A stretch of 64,000 nucleotides of DNA from G963668345 sp965206025 (GTDB lineage Bacteria > Acidobacteriota > Terriglobia > Bryobacterales > UBA6623), in the NCBI GenBank assembly GCA_965206025.1, contig CBDBIU010000004.1, forward strand, positions 992,001 through 1,056,000, given 5' to 3'. This document shows, in pieces, positions 59,919 to 64,000 of this stretch. Within the stretch, counting starts at the first letter, position 1, and every line of letters begins with the position of its first letter. Made by a program: the position numbers and the translations under genes. The notes beneath the pieces were generated by a model. That model saw only the letters and a list, made by a program, of their open reading frames with translations, was not told the origin of the DNA and ran no database searches.

Positions 59919-60767
59919 TCAAACCACCCGCGCCGGATTCACCAGAGTTCCGATCTCGGCGGCTTCGATCGTCACCACGTCGCCCGGCTGCAAGGCCGCT
60001 TCCTCGGTGACGATGATTCCGGTGCCGGTGAAAATCACTGCCGGCGCGGGCACGGGATTGCTGCGCAGCAGGTACTCGGCCAACTCCTCGAATTTGCGCC
60101 GCAGCAGCGCGGTGGAAGCCGAGCCCTCGAACGTGGTTTCTCCGTTGCGAGTGATCGTGCAGCTCAACTCCAAATCATAAGGATTCGCGATTTCTTCCGG
60201 AGTTACGATCACCGGGCCGAGCGAGCAGCAAGCTTCATAGGCCTTCGACTGCGGCAGATAAAGCGCGTTTTCCTTTTCGATGTCCCATGCCGAGACATCG
60301 TTGCCCAGCGTGTAACCCACGATGTCGCCGCGGCTGTTGATGACGATCGCAAGTTCCGGTTCCGGAGCGGTGAACTTCGAGTCGGAACGGATGCCGATCG
60401 CCTCGCCGGGGCCAACGCAATTGCGGCTGGTCCCCTTAAAGAAGATCTCCGGGCGGTGGGCCGGGTTGTGCACGTAGCCATACATGCCTTCGCCGGTGCC
60501 GAGTTCTCCGTCGCGGAACTCCGCGCTCGGAGCGTAGGTGCAGCCGCAGCCCCACACTTCCGAAGGGGTCACGGGAATCGCCGGGTCAACGCTCACCGTT
60601 CCCGTTACCGTCATCTCGGAGGCGACTTCGCCGAGACTTCGCCCCTGCTCTTCGGCCTTTCGAATCAACGAAGCCACGGAATGTTCCGGGATCGGGCGAT
60701 AGCTTCCGTCCTCCACGATGGCGGCCGTCAGCGTCCCTGAAAAATCTCGAATCTGTGCTAGTTTCAT
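59919..60767 (-). CDS. Fumarylacetoacetate hydrolase (FAH) family protein
   Basis: 282 residues. A small N-terminal part (MKLAQIRDFSGTLTAAIVEDG) then the FAH fold: VWGCGCTYAPSAEFRD, PEIFFKGTSRNCVGPGEAIG, TAPEPELAIVINSRGDIVGY (the Glu-x-Glu metal site), GNDVSAWDIEKEN, and late FTGTGIIVTEEAALQPGDVV and TIEAAEIGTLVNP. These enzymes cleave or decarboxylate 2-oxo acids (fumarylpyruvate, 2-keto-3-deoxy sugar acids) with Mg2+. Given the sugar-dehydrogenase-rich neighbourhood a 2-keto-3-deoxy sugar acid route is plausible. Solitary gene. Confidence 0.87.
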   Translation of the reverse strand: MKLAQIRDFSGTLTAAIVEDGSYRPIPEHSVASLIRKAEEQGRSLGEVASEMTVTGTVSVDPAIPVTPSEVWGCGCTYAPSAEFRDGELGTGEGMYGYVHNPAHRPEIFFKGTSRNCVGPGEAIGIRSDSKFTAPEPELAIVINSRGDIVGYTLGNDVSAWDIEKENALYLPQSKAYEACCSLGPVIVTPEEIANPYDLELSCTITRNGETTFEGSASTALLRRKFEELAEYLLRSNPVPAPAVIFTGTGIIVTEEAALQPGDVVTIEAAEIGTLVNPARVV

Positions 60768-61066
60768 CGTGCCTCGCTAGTTCGGTTGATGATTTGCTAT
60801 CGGGTCTCGCAAAATATGGCTACTGTGGATCTAGGGTCCCGACAAGCTAAAGCCTGTTAGCACTGCCACCGAGGACAAAAACGAGTGTTCGTTTCTACAG
60901 GTCTCAGCCGATCTGGTAGCGACCGGCACTCTTGCCGGCCCGACAAAACTACAAGCTGAAGCCTGCGGCCTTGACGACACCCATGCCCCACAGACTCTGC
61001 GTCGGGCAACGTACACGAACTGCTGCTCCATGTATCGGGCTGCCGCCTCGGCGAATGAGCGGCGCA
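60768..61066. other. Intergenic region with short interspersed repeats
   Basis: TCTCGCAAAATATGGCTAC at ~60815 parallels CTCGCAAAATACAGCGAC at 43889; GACCGGCACTCTTGCCGG at ~60919 repeats 4540. No gene. Confidence 0.45.
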
Positions 61067-62674
61067 TTACTCTCGCAGGCCAAAAGTATAAAGCGCAAGG
61101 CCCGCTTTGACGGACACGTACTGCTTGCCGTCGACCAGGTAGGTAATGGGTGAATTGTCCGTCCGAGCGCCGAGGTTTTTTCTCCACAGCAGCTGGCCGG
61201 TCTCGGCGTCGAGGGCCATGAAATTACCCTCGATATTGCCCGAGAACAGGACGTCGCCGGCGGTGGTCAGCAATCCCGATTCCGAGACCCCCCTCATCTT
61301 GAACTGCCACTTCCGTTCTCCCGTCTCGGGATCGATCGCACGGATAGCCCCGTAGCCCGCATCCTTTTCCGCCATGTGGTCCGGAAAGATCCTTTCCACA
61401 AGGCTGCCGTCGTAGCGGTTGCCGACGGTGTGGATCGCTTCGCCCGTGTAAAACATGCCCCAGTAATCCGCCCAAACCGACAAGTAAAAAAGACCGGTCC
61501 TTGGACTGTAGGAGGGTGCATACCAGTTGGTCGCTCCCTGCGCTGCCGGGTAAACCTTGACGCCTTCTTTCGTTGGTTCCGTGCCGGGTAGTTTGATGGG
61601 CCGGCCGTTTTCGTCGAGGCCCTTGGCCCAGGTCTGCTTGGCAAAGGGTTTTCCCAGCAGGAATTCTCCTGTCTCGCGGTCCAGAACGTAAAAGAACGCA
61701 TTGCGGTTGCCCCACAGCATCAGCTTGCGCGGCCGCCCGCGAAACTCCCTGTCCACCAGCACCGGGATTTGAGCCGAGTCCCAGTCCCAAACGTCGTGCG
61801 GCGTGAACTGGAAGTGCCATTTCAGCTTGCCGGTATCGACGTTAAGGGCCACGACGGAACCCGTGTAGAGATTGTCGCCGGGGCGTACGTCGCCATTCCA
61901 ATCAGGGCTGGGATTGCCAATGCCCCAATAGACCAGGTTCAGGTCGGGATCAAACGATCCCGTCACCCAAGCCGAGCCGCCGCCCGTTTTCCAAGCGTCG
62001 TTCTCCCAAGTCTCGTGGCCCGGCTCGCCGCGGCCGGGTATCGTGTAGAAGCGCCAAGCCCGCTCTCCGGTCTTAGCGTCATAGGCATCCAGGTAGCCGC
62101 GAATGCCGTACTCGCCGCCCGCGGTCCCGACGATGATTTTATCCTTGACCGCCAGGGGAGCCATGGTCAGGGTATAGCCCTTCGTGTTGTCACAGACCTG
62201 CCGTGACCAGAGAACGTTTCCGGTTTTGGCGTCGAGCGCCAGCAGCCGGCCATCAAGCGTTCCCGTAAAAACCCGATCGTCGAGGAGGGCCGCCCCGCGG
62301 TTCGTGCGGGCGACCGTGTTGACCCTTTTAGGCAAACTGTGGACGTAGGTCCAGAACCTGCGGCCGGTCTTGGCGTCGAGCGCTATGACATTGTTGTTGC
62401 CTTCGGTCAAGTACATGACGGCGTCAACAACCAGCGGCGTCGCCTGTAGCTTCCCTTCCGTGCCGGCATGAAACACCCACTTCAGTTCGAGGTCGTCGAT
62501 GTTCTCCCGGGTAATCTGCTTCAGTTCGCTGTAATGCCGGCTCTTATAAGTCCCCGAATACGTCGCCCAATTCTCGGGTTTCGCTTCGGCGCTAAGTAGA
62601 TCCTCGTAGCTGACCTGGGCTGTCGACGCGAGCGCCCACAAGGCAAGAAAGACCATGCGTCCCAGAGGTTTCAT
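61067..62674 (-). CDS. PQQ-dependent alcohol dehydrogenase-type quinoprotein
   Basis: 535 residues. Signal peptide (FLALWALASTAQ). Eight-bladed beta-propeller with repeated W-docking motifs (LDAKTGRRFWTYVHSLP, LDAKTGNVLWSRQVCD, YDAKTGERAWRFYTIPG, LNVDTGKLKWHFQFTPHD, IDPETGERKWQFKMR, LDAETGQLLWRKN). HDVWDWDSAQIPVL matches the catalytic Asp region of methanol/ethanol-type quinoproteins, and WGIGNPSPDWNGDVRPGDN is the usual substrate-loop block. It oxidises an alcohol or aldose in the periplasm with PQQ and passes electrons to cytochrome c. The start overlaps the stop of the cytochrome gene (ATGA), so they are coupled. No pqq biosynthesis genes in view. Confidence 0.9.
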   Translation of the reverse strand: MKPLGRMVFLALWALASTAQVSYEDLLSAEAKPENWATYSGTYKSRHYSELKQITRENIDDLELKWVFHAGTEGKLQATPLVVDAVMYLTEGNNNVIALDAKTGRRFWTYVHSLPKRVNTVARTNRGAALLDDRVFTGTLDGRLLALDAKTGNVLWSRQVCDNTKGYTLTMAPLAVKDKIIVGTAGGEYGIRGYLDAYDAKTGERAWRFYTIPGRGEPGHETWENDAWKTGGGSAWVTGSFDPDLNLVYWGIGNPSPDWNGDVRPGDNLYTGSVVALNVDTGKLKWHFQFTPHDVWDWDSAQIPVLVDREFRGRPRKLMLWGNRNAFFYVLDRETGEFLLGKPFAKQTWAKGLDENGRPIKLPGTEPTKEGVKVYPAAQGATNWYAPSYSPRTGLFYLSVWADYWGMFYTGEAIHTVGNRYDGSLVERIFPDHMAEKDAGYGAIRAIDPETGERKWQFKMRGVSESGLLTTAGDVLFSGNIEGNFMALDAETGQLLWRKNLGARTDNSPITYLVDGKQYVSVKAGLALYTFGLRE

Positions 62675-63486
62675 CGCCGCCCTCCCTTCGGCCTAAGGGC
62701 GGCTAGGTAAGCGACAAGATCAGCAATTTCCCGCTGATTCAACTTGCGCTCGAAGGAGGGCATCACGGAATTCTCATCCAGCTCATATTCTTCGAGGTCG
62801 CTCTTGATGACCGAGATCAGGCGCTCCTGGGAATCAAGGAGCTGCAGCGAGAAAGTGTCTTCGTTTAACCGCCGGCCCGTGACCCGGGTTCCTTCCCTGG
62901 TGGTAGCGCGCAGCTCCCAGTAAGCGGGAGAAACCTTCTCGTTCGGGTTGAGGATGGACCGCTTCAGTTCATCGAGAGATCTGTCCCCTCCAATGTGACT
63001 CAGATCGGGACCGCGGCGCCCCCCCTCACCCCTGACAGTGTGGCACTTCGAACAGCTACCCTTACCCCGGAAAAGCATTGCGCCCCGAGCAGCGTCGCCG
63101 GGGCCGGCGCTTTCCTTTGCTTCATTTGCTTCAGCCCTCCGCCGCAGCGACTGCACGTACGCTACGACCTGCCAACGTTCCTTTTCGCTAAACGTGAACG
63201 GCGGCATCCCCGTACCCGGAATTCCGTCTCTGATCGTTTCGTACAGCTCGGCTTCGGTAGTGCGGCCGGGCGATCCTCTCCTGATCTGACGGCCTATTCC
63301 AGGTGTGTCATTGCCGTCCAGTCCATGGCATATGGCACAGAAGGGGCGGAAAAGCCGAGCGCCGGCCGCTTCATCGTCGGCCGATGTGTAGGGGTTTTGA
63401 ATACCGGGTTGCTGGGCAGAAAGCGAAGCGCAAAACAGCGCCAGAACAGCACACCACGGGATGGCGTTGCGACCAATCGACCTCAT
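62671..63486 (-). CDS. Di-haem cytochrome c, partner of the PQQ dehydrogenase
   Basis: About 271 residues. Signal peptide (IPWCAVLALFCASLSAQQ) and two class I cytochrome c domains: haem sites CAICHG in ARLFRPFCAICHGLDGND and CSKCHT in GKGSCSKCHTVRGEGGRRGP, with axial-Met candidates (GTGMPPFTF; NSVMPSFERKL). Between them is a helical linker (VAYVQSLRRRAEANEA). It should be exported, receive electrons from the quinoprotein and hand them to an oxidase. ATG at 63486 is chosen since the signal peptide begins there. First gene of the pair. Confidence 0.9.
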   Translation of the reverse strand: MRSIGRNAIPWCAVLALFCASLSAQQPGIQNPYTSADDEAAGARLFRPFCAICHGLDGNDTPGIGRQIRRGSPGRTTEAELYETIRDGIPGTGMPPFTFSEKERWQVVAYVQSLRRRAEANEAKESAGPGDAARGAMLFRGKGSCSKCHTVRGEGGRRGPDLSHIGGDRSLDELKRSILNPNEKVSPAYWELRATTREGTRVTGRRLNEDTFSLQLLDSQERLISVIKSDLEEYELDENSVMPSFERKLNQREIADLVAYLAALRPKGGRR

Positions 63487-63571
63487 TGACTCACCGTGAA
63501 TTACGCGGCGTGGCATTATCACACGGGAACGTTGCTTTTCATACATGCGTTCACGTTTTCGGGATGCTGTG

Positions 63572-63597
63572 TTCGGGCACGGCATGCCGTGCCCGAA
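63572..63597. repeat. Perfect 26-bp palindrome
   Basis: Two 13-bp arms, TTCGGGCACGGCA and its exact complement, with no loop. Upstream of the cytochrome gene by ~85 bp. Related palindrome GGGCACAGCATGCTGTGCCC at 43916. Confidence 0.7.
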
Positions 63598-63660
63598 GCT
63601 CCGATTGACCATCCGGCCCCCAGATAAACCAGACGATCCTAGTGCGTAAGCGCACGCCGC

Positions 63661-64000
63661 TCAGCTTCCCTCCCGAATGCCCGCCTCTTCGTACACCACG
63701 AGGAACCGATTCGGTTCGATCTTCTTAAACTCCTGACGCTTGCCGCTAGGCCAGAGGACCTCGACGGTTTCCACCTGCAAGTCGCTCGCCAGGCCGAAGG
63801 TCAGCGGCAACTCGCTCTGCGAACAGTAGCTCGAGCCGCTGCGAACCGTCTGCCACTGTTTGCCCGACGCGCTTCGGACTTTCACGACCGCTCCGATTCC
63901 GCTACGATTCGACTCGCGGCCGACCAGTTTCAGCCGCAGATAGGAATTCGCATTGCCCCCGTCGTTGCGCAACAGATAGGCCGGACCATTGTTGGTCGAG
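63661..64000 (-). CDS. ASPIC/UnbV (CRTAC1-like) protein, C-terminal fragment
   Basis: The frame is open to the window edge; ~112 C-terminal residues are visible. NDGGNANSYLRLKLVGRESNR, SGIGAVVKVRSASGKQWQ, QSELPLTFGLASDLQVETVEV and LWPSGKRQEFKKIEPNRFLV are the ASPIC/UnbV domain that ends FG-GAP propeller proteins such as the one at 25207. Most of the gene lies beyond the window. Confidence 0.85.
   Translation of the reverse strand, partial: STNNGPAYLLRNDGGNANSYLRLKLVGRESNRSGIGAVVKVRSASGKQWQTVRSGSSYCSQSELPLTFGLASDLQVETVEVLWPSGKRQEFKKIEPNRFLVVYEEAGIREGS

Overview
The window is GC-rich bacterial chromosome (about 60% G+C by eye). Its gene content points to Acidobacteriota of the Solibacter/Bryobacter type: a 1.2-kb-residue Oar-like TonB receptor, a PPC-domain / DUF1549-DUF1553 / DUF1501 trio, several twin-arginine Gfo/Idh/MocA oxidoreductases, secreted FG-GAP/ASPIC-UnbV proteins, ThuA, many xylose-isomerase-like TIM barrels, and a PQQ dehydrogenase with its cytochrome c. 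The taxonomic call is inferred from family content; there is no rRNA gene. It reads as a soil or host-associated heterotroph living on sugars, polyols and polymers.

Layout. 0-4.5 kb: end of a Na+/solute symporter, a two-component pair, ThuA, 3-hydroxyacyl-CoA dehydrogenase. 4.7-6.3 and 16.1-17.7 kb: two full-length copies of one 1571-bp insertion sequence in opposite orientation, each with its own 5-bp target duplication. Between them lie an oxidoreductase broken by an amber stop, priA, an FG-GAP protein, a frameshifted P1 peptidase, ackA and a TPR lipoprotein-like protein. 17.7-27 kb: M20 dipeptidase, a dead lactate/malate dehydrogenase, two sugar isomerase-like TIM barrels, an M23 peptidase, a zinc alcohol dehydrogenase and a CRTAC1-type protein. 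27-34 kb: a conserved unknown protein, a FecR-domain protein, a REP-associated tyrosine transposase (RAYT) with REP arrays on both sides, and the TonB receptor. 34-40.4 kb: the PPC/DUF1549-1553/DUF1501 operon. 40.9-43.6 kb: a lasso-peptide-type precursor broken by a one-base slip, an internally deleted O-antigen ligase and a FecR-like protein. 44.2-46.4 kb: groES-groEL. 46.8-57.5 kb: membrane protein, cyclase, TIM barrel, a decayed IS630, a dehydrogenase cluster (SDR, Gfo/Idh, SDR), nnr with an internally deleted K+ channel, and another Gfo/Idh. 57.5-64 kb: a third, divergent relative of the first IS, a two-gene unknown cassette, an FAH-family hydrolase, the cytochrome c/PQQ dehydrogenase operon, and the end of another ASPIC/UnbV protein.

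Two features run through the whole window. First, decay: frameshifts in homopolymers, a nonsense codon, in-frame internal deletions and gene remnants. Second, repeats: a family of elements ending in CTAGCCCGC(A/T)TTTCTCAC repeatedly coincides with the TAG stop codon of the neighbouring gene, alongside a RAYT/REP system, a ~190-bp hairpin-rich repeat and several palindromes. The most interesting single item is the cryptic lasso-type precursor at 40966-41168, which matches the lasso leader motif exactly but is split across two frames.
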